Of a DNA stretch of 64,000 nt, positions 16,567 to 25,153 are shown in pieces. The stretch comes from Hymenobacter psychrotolerans DSM 18569 (GTDB lineage: Bacteria > Bacteroidota > Bacteroidia > Cytophagales > Hymenobacteraceae). Position numbers and translations under genes: made by a program. Every line of letters starts with the position of its first letter. The first letter of the stretch is position 1. Location of the stretch: positions 609,775-673,774 of the forward strand of contig NZ_FRAS01000001.1 in assembly GCF_900142395.1 (NCBI RefSeq), read 5' to 3'. The notes beneath the pieces are model-generated. The model made no database searches. It saw only the letters and a program-made list of their open reading frames with translations, and was not told the DNA's origin.

Positions 16567-16998
16567 TTAGCAATCAATTTTGTTGACGCGGTTTTGGTGG
16601 CGGCCGCCTGCGAAGGCGGTGTTGAGGAACTGGCTGACGATGGCACGGGCGTTTTCCGGGCTGACGAAGCGGGCCGGCACGCAGACGATGTTGGCGTCGT
16701 TGTGCTGGCGGGCCAGCTCGGCCAGCTCCGGCTCCCAGGCAATAGCCGCCCGGATGCCGCGGTGCTTGTTGGCCGTGATGCAGACGCCGTTGGCGGAGCC
16801 GCAGACCAGAATGCCGCGCTCCAGCTCACCGGCCGTAATGGCCGAGGCCAGCGGGTGCACAAAGTCAGGGTAATCGACGGAATCGGCGGAGTAGGTGCCG
16901 AAGTCGCGGGTTTCGTAGCCGTTGTCGCGGAGCCACTCCAGCAGCATTTGCTTGTATTCGAAGCCGGCGTGGTCGGAGCCGAGGGCAATAGGTTTCAT
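16567..16998 (-). CDS. rpiB: Ribose-5-phosphate isomerase B
   Basis: 143 residues. The N-terminus is MKPIALGSDHAGFEYK and the catalytic-loop motif is GILVCGSANGVCITANKH, with Cys in the position of the RpiB active-site base, followed by RGIRAAIAW. RpiB interconverts ribose-5-phosphate and ribulose-5-phosphate in the pentose phosphate pathway. Length matches the family. The start follows an 8-bp repeat array that separates it from tatC upstream; both are on the minus strand and may be co-transcribed. Confidence 0.95.
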   Translation of the reverse strand: MKPIALGSDHAGFEYKQMLLEWLRDNGYETRDFGTYSADSVDYPDFVHPLASAITAGELERGILVCGSANGVCITANKHRGIRAAIAWEPELAELARQHNDANIVCVPARFVSPENARAIVSQFLNTAFAGGRHQNRVNKIDC

Positions 16999-17003
16999 AG
17001 CAG

Positions 17004-17112
17004 TAAGTGAATGATTGAATGAGCGAATGCCTGAATGGGTGAATGAGTGAATAGGGGATTCCGGAGCGTCCATCACTCATTCACCCAGTCACTCATTCAC
17101 TCAGTCAGGCAT
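17004..17112. repeat. Inverted array of 8-bp repeats (family D, copy 2)
   Basis: The left arm from 17004 has successive units such as AATGATTG, AATGAGCG, AATGGGTG and AATGAGTG. The right arm (about 17074-17112) carries the inverted version. It begins six bases upstream of the rpiB ATG and ends six bases from the tatC stop, so it fills the intercistronic gap almost completely. Confidence 0.75.
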
Positions 17113-17117
17113 TGCCA

Positions 17118-17957
17118 CTACGCGACGCCGTTGTTCTCGGCCAGCCGGTCGTTGAGCTGCCTGGTGCGGTTGCGGCCTACTACGCGGGCAATGTTGATAC
17201 TCAGCTCGTAGAGCAGCACGATGGGAATCGTGACGATGATCTGGGCGGAAATATCGGGGGGCGTGATGACGGCCGCAATGACGAGGATGACCACAATGGC
17301 GTGCTTGCGGTAGAGGCGCATGATTTCCGGCGTAATCAGGCCGGCTTTGGCCAGGAAGAACACTATCATCGGCAGCTCGAACACGAAAGCGCACGACAAA
17401 CTCATGGTGGTGAGGGTGCTGATGTAGCTCTGCAGGTCAATCTGGTTTTCGATGGTGGCATCAAGCTGGTACGAGGCCAGAAAGTTGATGCTCAGCGGGG
17501 CGGCAATGTAGTAGCCAAACAGCAGCCCGACGATGAACAGCACCGACACGAAGAACACCGCCCCGCGCGAATTGGCCTGCTCGTGCGGATACAGGCCCGG
17601 CTTCACGAAGCGCCAGATTTCCCAGAACGTGTAGGGGAAGGCCAGCGCCAGCCCTACCACAAACGAGGAGCTGATGTGCATGGTCAGCTGCCCGCTCATC
17701 TGGCGGTTCTGCAGATCGAAGGTGGGCTCCCCGATGCAGAGGCTTTCGGCGTGAATCCACTGGCCGAAGCGGCAAAATGCTTTATAGGTCCAGAAGTCGC
17801 CGCGCGAAGGGCCCAGAATCAGGTCGTGAAACAGGAAGTCCTTGGCCAGGAAGGCCGCCAGCGTGAACACCACAATGGCAATGGCGGAGCGGATAATATG
17901 CCAGCGCAACGCCTCCAGATGGTCGATGAAGGACATTTCCTGGGGCTCGCCCGGCAT
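17118..17957 (-). CDS. tatC: Twin-arginine translocase subunit TatC
   Basis: 279 residues with six transmembrane helices. Hallmarks are MSFIDHLEALRWHIIRS at the N-terminus, FPYTFWEIWRFVKPGLYPHE in the conserved loop (with the Glu after Trp that contacts the signal peptide), and the late helix VVILVIAAVITPPD. TatC recognises RR signal peptides and with TatA exports folded proteins. A possible client, the tail-collar protein at 37.1 kb, is in this window. The ATG at 17957 was preferred to a TTG six codons upstream. Confidence 0.95.
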   Translation of the reverse strand: MPGEPQEMSFIDHLEALRWHIIRSAIAIVVFTLAAFLAKDFLFHDLILGPSRGDFWTYKAFCRFGQWIHAESLCIGEPTFDLQNRQMSGQLTMHISSSFVVGLALAFPYTFWEIWRFVKPGLYPHEQANSRGAVFFVSVLFIVGLLFGYYIAAPLSINFLASYQLDATIENQIDLQSYISTLTTMSLSCAFVFELPMIVFFLAKAGLITPEIMRLYRKHAIVVILVIAAVITPPDISAQIIVTIPIVLLYELSINIARVVGRNRTRQLNDRLAENNGVA

Positions 17958-17980
17958 AGATTGTTCGGTATTCAAAGTAA

Positions 17981-18118
17981 TGCGTGAATGAGGGGATGAG
18001 GGAATGAGTGAAGCGGTAAGCGAGAAAGGGGATGCAAGACGAACGAAAACCAGCCCCGGCAGGATGTAGCCAACGGCATCTTATTCACTCATCCGCTCCT
18101 TCACTCATCCACTCATTT
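17981..18118. repeat. Inverted array of 8-bp repeats (family D, copy 3)
   Basis: The left arm (about 17981-18015) has units AATGCGTG, AATGAGGG, GATGAGGG and AATGAGTG. The right arm (about 18081-18118) is the inverted version. It lies between glyA and tatC and stops two bases short of the glyA stop codon. Confidence 0.72.
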
Positions 18119-18120
18119 CG

Positions 18121-19413
18121 TTAAGCGAAAAGCGGAAACTGCTGCATCCACTCGTTTACCTGGCCGCGCACGCGCAGCAGGTGGGCCTCGTCGTCGTGGT
18201 GCATGAGTACGTCGTCGATGAGGTCGACGATGCGGGCCATGTCGGTTTCCCGGAGGCCGCGGGTAGTGACGGCGGCCGAGCCGATGCGCATGCCGCTGGT
18301 CACGAAGGGCGACTTATCGTCGAAGGGCACCATGTTTTTGTTGATGGTGATGTCGGCCTTGACGAGGGTGTTTTCGGCGAGCTTGCCGGTGAGGCCCTTC
18401 GAGCGCAGGTCAATCAGCATGAGGTGGTTGTCGGTGCCGCCCGAGATGATCTGGTAGCCGCGCGCCACGAAGCCGCTGGCCAGGGCCTGGGCGTTCTTAA
18501 TCACCTGCTGCGTGTACTGGGTGTAAGCGTCCGAGAGGCACTCGCCGAAGGCCACGGCCTTGGCCCCGATAACGTGCTCCAGGGGGCCGCCCTGCGTGCC
18601 GGGGAATACGGCCGAGTCCAGCAGGGCCGACATCATGCGTAGCTCGCCTTTCGGGGTTTTCAGGCCGAAGGGGTTTTCGAAGTCTTTGCCCAGCATAATG
18701 AGGCCGCCGCGCGGGCCGCGCAGGGTTTTGTGCGTGGTCGTCGTGACGATGTGGCAATGCTCGAACGGGTTGTTGAGCAGGCCTTTGGCGATGAGGCCGC
18801 TGGGGTGCGAAATATCGGCCAGCAGCAGGGCGCCTACCTCGTCGGCGGCTTCGCGCAGAGCCTGGTAGTCCCAGTCGCGGGAGTAGGCCGAGGCGCCGCA
18901 GATGATGAGTTTGGGCTGCTCGCGGCGGGCAGTTTCCTTTACTTTCTGCCAGTCGATGAGGCCGGTTTCGGGCTCTACGCCATAGAAAGAGGGCTTGTAG
19001 AGCTTGCCGGAGAAGTTGACGGGGGAGCCGTGGGTGAGGTGGCCGCCGTGCGAGAGGTCGAAGCCGAGGATTTTGTCGCCGGGGTTGAGGATGGCCAGCA
19101 TGACGGCGGCGTTGGCCTGGGCACCGGAGTGCGGCTGCACGTTCACCCACTCCACGCCGAAGAGCTGCTTGGCGCGGTCGATGGCGAGCTGCTCGATCTG
19201 GTCCACGATTTCGCAGCCGCCGTAGTAGCGCTTGCCGGGCAGGCCCTCGGCGTACTTGTTGGTGAGGATGGAACCCTGGGCGCGCATCACCTGCTCCGAA
19301 ACGTAGTTTTCGGAGGCAATGAGCTCAATGCCGTGGGTTTGGCGCTCTTTCTCGCGCTGAATCAGGTCGAAAATGGCGGTGTCTTGCATGAGGGCGGGGG
19401 CTTGCGTTTCCAT
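18121..19413 (-). CDS. glyA: Serine hydroxymethyltransferase
   Basis: 430 residues, standard length. It contains [11 protein letters not shown], the [13 protein letters not shown] motif, and the PLP lysine in [15 protein letters not shown]. It converts serine and tetrahydrofolate to glycine and methylene-tetrahydrofolate. The ATG at 19413 gives [21 protein letters not shown], and a -7 element TACCTTTG ends five bases upstream. A much longer frame reaches 19728, but it would translate a 21-bp minisatellite into degenerate NHRSDTI-like heptads lying upstream of the promoter, so I reject it. Confidence 0.96.
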   Translation of the reverse strand: METQAPALMQDTAIFDLIQREKERQTHGIELIASENYVSEQVMRAQGSILTNKYAEGLPGKRYYGGCEIVDQIEQLAIDRAKQLFGVEWVNVQPHSGAQANAAVMLAILNPGDKILGFDLSHGGHLTHGSPVNFSGKLYKPSFYGVEPETGLIDWQKVKETARREQPKLIICGASAYSRDWDYQALREAADEVGALLLADISHPSGLIAKGLLNNPFEHCHIVTTTTHKTLRGPRGGLIMLGKDFENPFGLKTPKGELRMMSALLDSAVFPGTQGGPLEHVIGAKAVAFGECLSDAYTQYTQQVIKNAQALASGFVARGYQIISGGTDNHLMLIDLRSKGLTGKLAENTLVKADITINKNMVPFDDKSPFVTSGMRIGSAAVTTRGLRETDMARIVDLIDDVLMHHDDEAHLLRVRGQVNEWMQQFPLFA

Positions 19414-19418
19414 AGCTT

Positions 19419-19448
19419 CAAAGGTACGCCGCTGGCCGGAACTGCCAA
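19419..19448 (-). promoter_or_regulatory. Promoter of glyA (TTG-N19-TACCTTTG)
   Basis: On the minus strand TTG (19448-19446) is followed by 19 bases and TACCTTTG (19426-19419), a full Bacteroidota-type promoter. The -7 element is five bases from the ATG, so the transcript would be nearly leaderless. The 21-bp tandem repeat begins 20 bases further upstream. Confidence 0.55.
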
Positions 19449-19467
19449 GTACGGCGCAAACGGGGGC

Positions 19468-19677
19468 TGACGGGTGGTTTTTACTGTCTGACTGACGGTT
19501 TATGCTTGCTGACTGACGGTTTATGGTGTCTGACCGACGGTTTATGCTTGCTGACTGACGGTTTATGGTGTCTGACCGATGGTTTATGCTATCTGACCGA
19601 TGGTTTATCACGTCTGACTGATGGTTTATCACGTCTGACTGATGGTTTATGGTTGCTGACTGGTGGTTTGTGGGGGC
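19468..19677. repeat. 21-bp minisatellite, nine copies plus one degenerate
   Basis: Nine consecutive 21-base units run from 19489 to 19677 (consensus TGACTGAYGGTTTATGNTTG plus C), preceded by a degenerate unit at 19468-19488. Units differ mainly in the last five bases and at one C/T position, and adjacent copies share variants, as expected from slippage or unequal exchange. Because 21 is a multiple of three, open frames run through it on both strands, but I see no sign of translation. The rest of the glyA-VWA gap (to 19832) holds no other recognisable feature. Confidence 0.92.
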
Positions 19678-19832
19678 GGATGGGGAGCGGCGACCGGTCG
19701 GACGCCTTTGGCGTCGGACCGGGGGCATCGAACCGGGGGCGGGTAGCGGATGGATATTTTTTTCGGGGGCGTGTGGAATTGGTGGAGGGGTGGCATCAAG
19801 GGAGTATCAACCTCACCTAAGCGGCCTGCCTT

Positions 19833-21785
19833 ATGAACAACTATCTTCTTTCGTTGCTGGCGCTGGCCGGCAGCCTCGCCTGCACTACCGCCGCCCAGGC
19901 GCAGCGCAACACCACAGAGCCCGTGCGGCCGACGGCCCCGGCTGATACGATGAGTGCGTACGGGCGCGTGACGGACGCCCGCACCGGCCAGGGCCTGCCC
20001 GGCGTGACGGTGCTGGTGAAAGGCACGACGACCGGCGTCTCCACGAGCCACGACGGCACCTACTCGCTGGCACTGCCCGGCCGGCACCGGACGCTGGTGT
20101 TCAGCTCTATCGGGTATGTGCAGGTGGAAAAAATGGTGCCTGCCACGCGGCAGGTAGACGTGGCGCTGGTGGCTGACCAGAAGCAACTGAGCGAAGTAGT
20201 AGTGACAGGGGGCGCGCTGCAGGGCAAAGTGGCCGGGGTAAAGATTGAGCAAAGAGGCCAGATGAAGGACCGCGCGGCCAAGCCGAGCGTGGTGTTGAGG
20301 GGAACGAGCAGCCTGAGCCAGCCCTACTATCCAGCGCCGCCTCCACAGCCGGGCGTGGGCGAGTCGTATGCCAGCATCCAGGAAAACGGGTTTCATTCAG
20401 CCCAAAAAGACCCGCTGAGCACGTTCAGCATTGACGTGGACGCGGCCAGCTACAGCAACGTGCGGCGCTTTCTGCAGCAGGGCCAGCTGCCCCCGCGCGA
20501 CGCGGTGCGTGTGGAGGAGATGATCAACTATTTTCAGTACGACTTTCCGCAGCCCACCGGCGCCGAGCCGTTTTCGGTGACGACGGAGCTGGCCGGCTGC
20601 CCCTGGAACCCGGCCCACCAGCTGGTGCAGGTGGCGCTGCAGGGCCGGCAGGTAGCTACCGATAAGCTGCCGCCCGCCAACCTCGTGTTTCTGGTGGATG
20701 TGTCGGGCTCGATGTACGGGGCCGACCGGCTGGGGCTGGTGCAGGCGGGGTTGCGGCTGCTGGTGAAGGAGCTGCGGCCGCAGGACCGGGTGGCGCTGGT
20801 GGTGTATGCCGGGGCGGCCGGGCTGGTGCTGCCGCCCACGCCGGGCAATAAGCGGGGCGAGATTCTGCGGGCCATCGATAACCTGCAGGCCGGGGGCTCG
20901 ACGGCGGGCGGCGCGGGCCTGCGCCTGGCCTACCAGGTGGCGCGCGACAATTTTCAGAAGGACGGCAACAACCGGGTGGTGCTGGCCACGGACGGTGACT
21001 TCAACGTGGGCGAAAAATCCGACGACGCCATGGAGCGGCTGGTGGTGCAGGAGCGGGAATCGGGGGTGTTTCTGACGGTGCTGGGCGTGGGCCAGGGCAA
21101 CTACCAGGACAAGAAAATGGAGCTGCTGGCCGACAAGGGCAACGGCAACTACGCCTACCTCGACAACCTGGACGAAGCCCGGCGGGTGCTGGTGCGGCAG
21201 TTCGGGGGCACGCTCTTTACGCTGGCCAAGGACGTGAAGCTGCAGGTGGAGTTCAACCCGGCGCGGGTGCGCGAGTACCGCCTCATCGGGTACGAAAACC
21301 GCGCCCTGGCCGCCGAAGACTTCAACAATGACCGCAAAGACGCCGGCGAGCTGGGCGCGGGCCACACCGTGACGGCCCTGTATGAGGTGGTGCCGGTGGG
21401 GGCCCCGCCCGTGGTTGACAAGCTGAAATACCAGGCCGCCGCCACGGAGCAGCCGGCCCCGGCTTCAGCGGATTTGCTGACCGTGAAAATGCGCTATAAG
21501 GAGCCGCAGGGCAGCAAAAGCCAGCTGCTGGAGCGCACGTTGCGCGGGCCGGCGGTGCCGGTGGAACGGGCTTCGGAAAACCTGCGTTTTGCAGCGGCGG
21601 TGGCCCAGTTCGGGATGCTGCTGCGCGAGTCGGAGCACCGGGGAGAGGCCACGTTTGGGGCCACCGCCAAGCTGGCCGAAACGGCGCGCGGCAAGGATGC
21701 GGAGGGGTATCGGGCGGAGTTTGTGCGGCTGGTGAAGGCGGCGGAAGGGCTGCGGCCCGGCGCCGAAAGCTACGGGGCGCGCTAA
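19833..21785 (+). CDS. VWA-domain protein (YfbK-like) with carboxypeptidase-regulatory/plug-like N-terminus
   Basis: 650 residues. A Sec signal (1-23, ending AQA) is followed by a CarboxypepD_reg-like domain (about 42-117, GRVTDARTGQGLPGVTV) and LSEVVVTGGAL, the sequence that normally opens a SusC/TonB-receptor plug, but there is no barrel. Next come the YfbK N-terminal domain (DPLSTFSIDVDAASYSNV, CPWNPAHQL) and a VWA domain with an intact MIDAS motif DVSGSM (289-294). The C-terminus fits DUF3520. It is probably periplasmic or surface-exposed and metal-dependent; partner unknown. A paralogue lies 1.6 kb downstream. Confidence 0.88.
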   Translation: MNNYLLSLLALAGSLACTTAAQAQRNTTEPVRPTAPADTMSAYGRVTDARTGQGLPGVTVLVKGTTTGVSTSHDGTYSLALPGRHRTLVFSSIGYVQVEKMVPATRQVDVALVADQKQLSEVVVTGGALQGKVAGVKIEQRGQMKDRAAKPSVVLRGTSSLSQPYYPAPPPQPGVGESYASIQENGFHSAQKDPLSTFSIDVDAASYSNVRRFLQQGQLPPRDAVRVEEMINYFQYDFPQPTGAEPFSVTTELAGCPWNPAHQLVQVALQGRQVATDKLPPANLVFLVDVSGSMYGADRLGLVQAGLRLLVKELRPQDRVALVVYAGAAGLVLPPTPGNKRGEILRAIDNLQAGGSTAGGAGLRLAYQVARDNFQKDGNNRVVLATDGDFNVGEKSDDAMERLVVQERESGVFLTVLGVGQGNYQDKKMELLADKGNGNYAYLDNLDEARRVLVRQFGGTLFTLAKDVKLQVEFNPARVREYRLIGYENRALAAEDFNNDRKDAGELGAGHTVTALYEVVPVGAPPVVDKLKYQAAATEQPAPASADLLTVKMRYKEPQGSKSQLLERTLRGPAVPVERASENLRFAAAVAQFGMLLRESEHRGEATFGATAKLAETARGKDAEGYRAEFVRLVKAAEGLRPGAESYGAR

Positions 21786-21985
21786 GCCGCAAACTACAGG
21801 AATTGGGTCAGGTCGGGAGCTTCACTCACCCACCCGGCGCAGGCACCGGCCGGTTGCAGCGGGTCGGGGCCGGTATGTGTCGTCGGGCCCGGCCTGGCCT
21901 TTGGGTACGTAAGAGGGTGTATTGGGGTGTTGTATGCTATAGTTTTCCGGGGAGGTTGTGGAAGATGGAGCCGGAAAACGCAAAC

Positions 21986-22016
21986 GGCCCCGCTGGTTAG
22001 CAGCGGGGCCTTTTTT
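21986..22016 (+). terminator. Rho-independent terminator
   Basis: A perfect 10-bp GC-rich stem (21986-21995 with 22001-22010), a five-base loop and a run of six Ts follow the VWA gene. It may also serve the convergent barrel gene ending at 22044. Confidence 0.8.
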
Positions 22017-22043
22017 ATGAGCAGTCAGCCTGCCCGGAAGCGC

Positions 22044-22817
22044 TTAGAACGAGTAGTTCACCGAGGCTTTGATGACGCGGTTGTAGGCGTCGAAGCGGTT
22101 GTTTTTGTCGAGCGACGAGAAGCCGTAGTCGTAGCCGGCGCTCAGGCCGAAGCCGCTGGTCGACTGGTAGCCCAGGCCGCCGGTCACGCTGAAATCGACG
22201 GGGCGGAACTGGTCTTTGATGTCGAAATCCTGCTTGTAGGCCGAGAAGCCGAGCAAACCAGCCTCTACGCGGGCCTTGCCGCTCACCAGGAACGAGGCCT
22301 GCGGGCCGGCAAACAGGTAGAAGCCGGGCACGATATCCACCTTGGCCAGCACCGGTACATCGATGTACGACATGCGCGAAGTGGCCGTAACGCGGGCATT
22401 CAGGAAGTCGAACTGCTCGAAGGGGAGCGTACCGGTGAGCTTGGTGCCTTTTTCGGAGTAGAGCACGCCGGGCTCCACTGAGAAGCCGGGGGCAATGGGC
22501 AGCGTGGCGTAGAGGCCGGCGTGGAAGCCGGTTTTCATGCTTTTGGTGACGGCGCCATCGGTGTAGCCGGCCAGATCCATCACGCTTTGCACCGCATCCC
22601 CAGACCAGTCGGCGACGTTTACACCGGCCCGGATACCGATTTGGGGGCCGTTGGTGCTCGTGGAGGACGATTTATAGGACGTAACGGGGCGGGCCTGGGC
22701 TTTGCCGGTGTAGGCCGGTACGCGGTGGGTCTGCACCTGGGCCTGGGCGGCGCTGCCGAAAACTGAAAGCAATAGCGTAGCCGCGGCCACACGGCCGAAA
22801 AGTTTTTTGGTATTCAT
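22044..22817 (-). CDS. Outer-membrane beta-barrel (porin family) protein
   Basis: 257 residues. A signal peptide (1-27, SVFGSAAQAQ) is followed by IGIRAGVNVADWSG, the usual opening of small Bacteroidota barrels (PF13568 type), then alternating strands and a terminal strand ending in Phe (VIKASVNYSF) as needed for barrel assembly. No transport substrate can be named. It is transcribed toward the VWA gene and sits between the two VWA paralogues. The ATG at 22817 starts MNTKKLFGR, a clean signal peptide; longer frames read through repeat sequence. Confidence 0.85.
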   Translation of the reverse strand: MNTKKLFGRVAAATLLLSVFGSAAQAQVQTHRVPAYTGKAQARPVTSYKSSSTSTNGPQIGIRAGVNVADWSGDAVQSVMDLAGYTDGAVTKSMKTGFHAGLYATLPIAPGFSVEPGVLYSEKGTKLTGTLPFEQFDFLNARVTATSRMSYIDVPVLAKVDIVPGFYLFAGPQASFLVSGKARVEAGLLGFSAYKQDFDIKDQFRPVDFSVTGGLGYQSTSGFGLSAGYDYGFSSLDKNNRFDAYNRVIKASVNYSF

Positions 22818-22924
22818 GACGAGGGTGTGTTGGAGGTTGGGAGCGGGCGGGCCGGGGTGCGCGGTTCCGGCGGCGGGCTTGTGACAGGGGTAATTACAAA
22901 ACCGTGCCAGTTTTTTAGAAAAGG

Positions 22925-23145
22925 GGGTGACAGGTGACAAGTGACAAGTGACAGGTAAATGGGGATGAGGTGAAAAGCAGAACGTCATTCCGAGCGTAGC
23001 CGAGGAATCTCGCTAGTGTGGCAAACCACCTTGCGCACGTCAACACCCAGGATTCCTCGCCTGCGCAGCGCAGCGCCCGGAATGACGGTCCCCCCCTGCC
23101 CCCCATCACCAGTTACCTGTCACCTCTTACCTGTCACCTCATCAC
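22925..23145. repeat. Composite nested inverted repeat, copy 2
   Basis: The outer left arm (22925-22973) has 7-bp units GTGACAG and GTGACAA in series. The outer right arm (23101-23145) is the inverted version. Nested between is a type B REP-like repeat (22984-23086) with ends GTCATTCCGAGCGTAGCC. Same order and spacing as copy 1 at 16344-16563. It lies in the 584-base gap between the barrel gene and the second VWA gene. The remainder (23146-23401) shows nothing I can name. Confidence 0.75.
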
Positions 23146-23401
23146 TTTCCACGACTCCAATGGGTTACATCGGAAGGGGCTGAGGCATAAAGAGGCACAG
23201 GCGGCGCCGCTTGTCTTTGCTCTTCATCCGAGGCCGACCCCTGAGCGGGCGGCCGCGCTGCTTCTGCTGGCCCTGTTGTTTCCGTCGCGAAGGAAACCGG
23301 CCGGCCGGGCTGCCCCACGCCAGGTCGCGAGCTGCGGCGGGGCGGCTGGTTCAGCGCAAGTGTTCGGGTGAGGCTTTTTCATCCTTTACGTCTTCTTTCT
23401 G

Positions 23402-25024
23402 ATGAAACTGAACCGCTTGCTGCCCCTGTGCGGGCTGCTGGCTGGCGCCTGGCTATTGCCCGCCTGCCACCAATATTCCACCGAAAACATGGCCGTGACG
23501 GAGCAGGTAGAAGCTGCCGCAGAGCCGGCCGCCGCGCCCGATGCCGCGGCCAACGCCGCCGATACCATAGGGCCGGAAAGCCGCGAGAACTACACTGTTA
23601 TCCACGAAAACCCGTTTCTGGATGCCCGCCGCAACCCGCTCAGCACCTTCGCCATTGACGTAGATAAGGCTTTCTACGCCAACGTGCGCCGCTTCCTGAC
23701 CCAGGACCGGCAGCTGCCCCCGCCCGACGCCGTGCGGCTGGAAGAGCTGGTGAACTACTTCCCCTACTCCTATCCGCAGCCCACTACCGGCCCGGCCTCA
23801 TTGAACGCGGAAGTAGCCGCCTGCCCCTGGAACCCCGCGCATCAGCTGGTGCTGGTAGGGGTGCAGGGCAAGCAGGTTTCAACGGAGAATCTGCCGCCTG
23901 CCAACCTGGTGTTTCTGCTGGACGTGTCGGGCTCGATGGAAGACCCGGACAAGCTGCCGCTGCTGAAAGAATCGTTGCGGGAGCTGGTGCAGCAGGCGTT
24001 GCGGCCGCAGGACTACGTGTCGATAGTGGTGTATGCCGGGGCGGCCGGGCTGGTGCTGCCCCCCACGCCGGGCACCAATTCGGAGGCTATTCTGGAGGCG
24101 CTGGACGAGCTGCAGGCCGGGGGCTCGACGGCGGGCGGGCAGGGGCTGCGGCTGGCCTACCAGGTGGCGCGCCGGCACTTCCGGGCCGGCGGCAACAACC
24201 GCATCATTCTGGCCACGGATGGCGACTTCAACGTGGGCGAGCAGTCGGATGCCGACATGGAGCGGTTGGTGACGCAGGAGCGGGAATCGGGCGTGTTTTT
24301 GTCGGTGCTGGGCTTTGGCCGCGGCAACCTGCAGGACAGCCGCATGGAGCTGCTGGCCGACAAAGGAAACGGCAACTACGCATATATCGACAACATCGGG
24401 GAGGCCCGGCGGGTGCTGGTGAGTCAGTTCGGGGGCACCTTGTTTACGCTGGCCAAAGACGTGAAAGTGCAGGTGGAGTTCAACCCGGCGCTAGTGCGCG
24501 AGTACCGGCTGCTGGGCTACGAAAACCGCCTGCTGGCCGCCGAAGACTTCAACGATGACCGCAAAGATGCTGGTGAGCTGGGCGCGGGCCAGCAGGTAAC
24601 GGCCCTCTACGAGGTGGTGCCCGCCGGGGCCCCGGCCTCTTCCGCCGCTACCGTTGACGCGCTGAAGTACCAGACCACGGCCACCGCCCCGGCGGCTACG
24701 GCCAGCCACGAGCTACTGACCGTGAAGCTGCGCTACCAGGAGCCGCAGGGCAGCCCCAGCCGCCTGCTCACGCTGCCCGTGCGCGGCTTCCGTTTCAACG
24801 AGCCCATAGCGCAGGCCTCCGACAATCTGCGCCTGGCGGCTTCGGTGGCGCAGTTTGGGCTGTTGCTGCGCCACTCCCGGCACGGTGGAACAGCCACCTG
24901 GGAAAGCACGGCCGCTTTGGCGCGCAGCGTGGCCGGGCCGGATGCAGATGGGGCCCGCGCAGAATTCCGGGAGCTGGTGCAGCAGGCGGCCATGCTGAGC
25001 AGCGCAGTAGCGGCCGGCCGGTGA
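23402..25024 (+). CDS. VWA-domain lipoprotein (YfbK-like), paralogue
   Basis: 540 residues. The signal ends in the lipobox LLPAC (Cys22), so it should be lipid-anchored. An Ala/Glu-rich linker (30-60) leads to the YfbK N-domain (NPLSTFAIDVDKAFYANVRR, CPWNPAHQL) and a VWA domain with MIDAS DVSGSM (174-179), plus a DUF3520-like tail. From the N-domain onward it is closely similar to the 19.8-kb VWA protein, but it lacks the carboxypeptidase-regulatory/plug part. The pair probably arose by duplication, followed by N-terminal exchange or loss. Confidence 0.88.
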   Translation: MKLNRLLPLCGLLAGAWLLPACHQYSTENMAVTEQVEAAAEPAAAPDAAANAADTIGPESRENYTVIHENPFLDARRNPLSTFAIDVDKAFYANVRRFLTQDRQLPPPDAVRLEELVNYFPYSYPQPTTGPASLNAEVAACPWNPAHQLVLVGVQGKQVSTENLPPANLVFLLDVSGSMEDPDKLPLLKESLRELVQQALRPQDYVSIVVYAGAAGLVLPPTPGTNSEAILEALDELQAGGSTAGGQGLRLAYQVARRHFRAGGNNRIILATDGDFNVGEQSDADMERLVTQERESGVFLSVLGFGRGNLQDSRMELLADKGNGNYAYIDNIGEARRVLVSQFGGTLFTLAKDVKVQVEFNPALVREYRLLGYENRLLAAEDFNDDRKDAGELGAGQQVTALYEVVPAGAPASSAATVDALKYQTTATAPAATASHELLTVKLRYQEPQGSPSRLLTLPVRGFRFNEPIAQASDNLRLAASVAQFGLLLRHSRHGGTATWESTAALARSVAGPDADGARAEFRELVQQAAMLSSAVAAGR

Positions 25025-25153
25025 TACGACTGTGGCACGTTCAGTAGCTTCACCGGCCGTCGTGGCTCTGTGTTCGAGTATAGGCCAGCCAAGCTGAATG
25101 CAGAATCCCGGCGGCCAGTGGATCAGCCGCCGTATCAACTATGTGAGGTGAAG

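Noticed and set aside
19414..19728. N-terminal extension of GlyA with NHRSDTI-like heptad repeats
   Set aside because: The heptads are the translated 21-bp minisatellite, whose length keeps any frame open. The glyA promoter lies downstream of it and the family starts at 19413.
23018..23402. Small open frames in the gap before the second VWA gene
   Set aside because: They run across the composite repeat and have Arg/Ala/Pro-biased translations with no start context.
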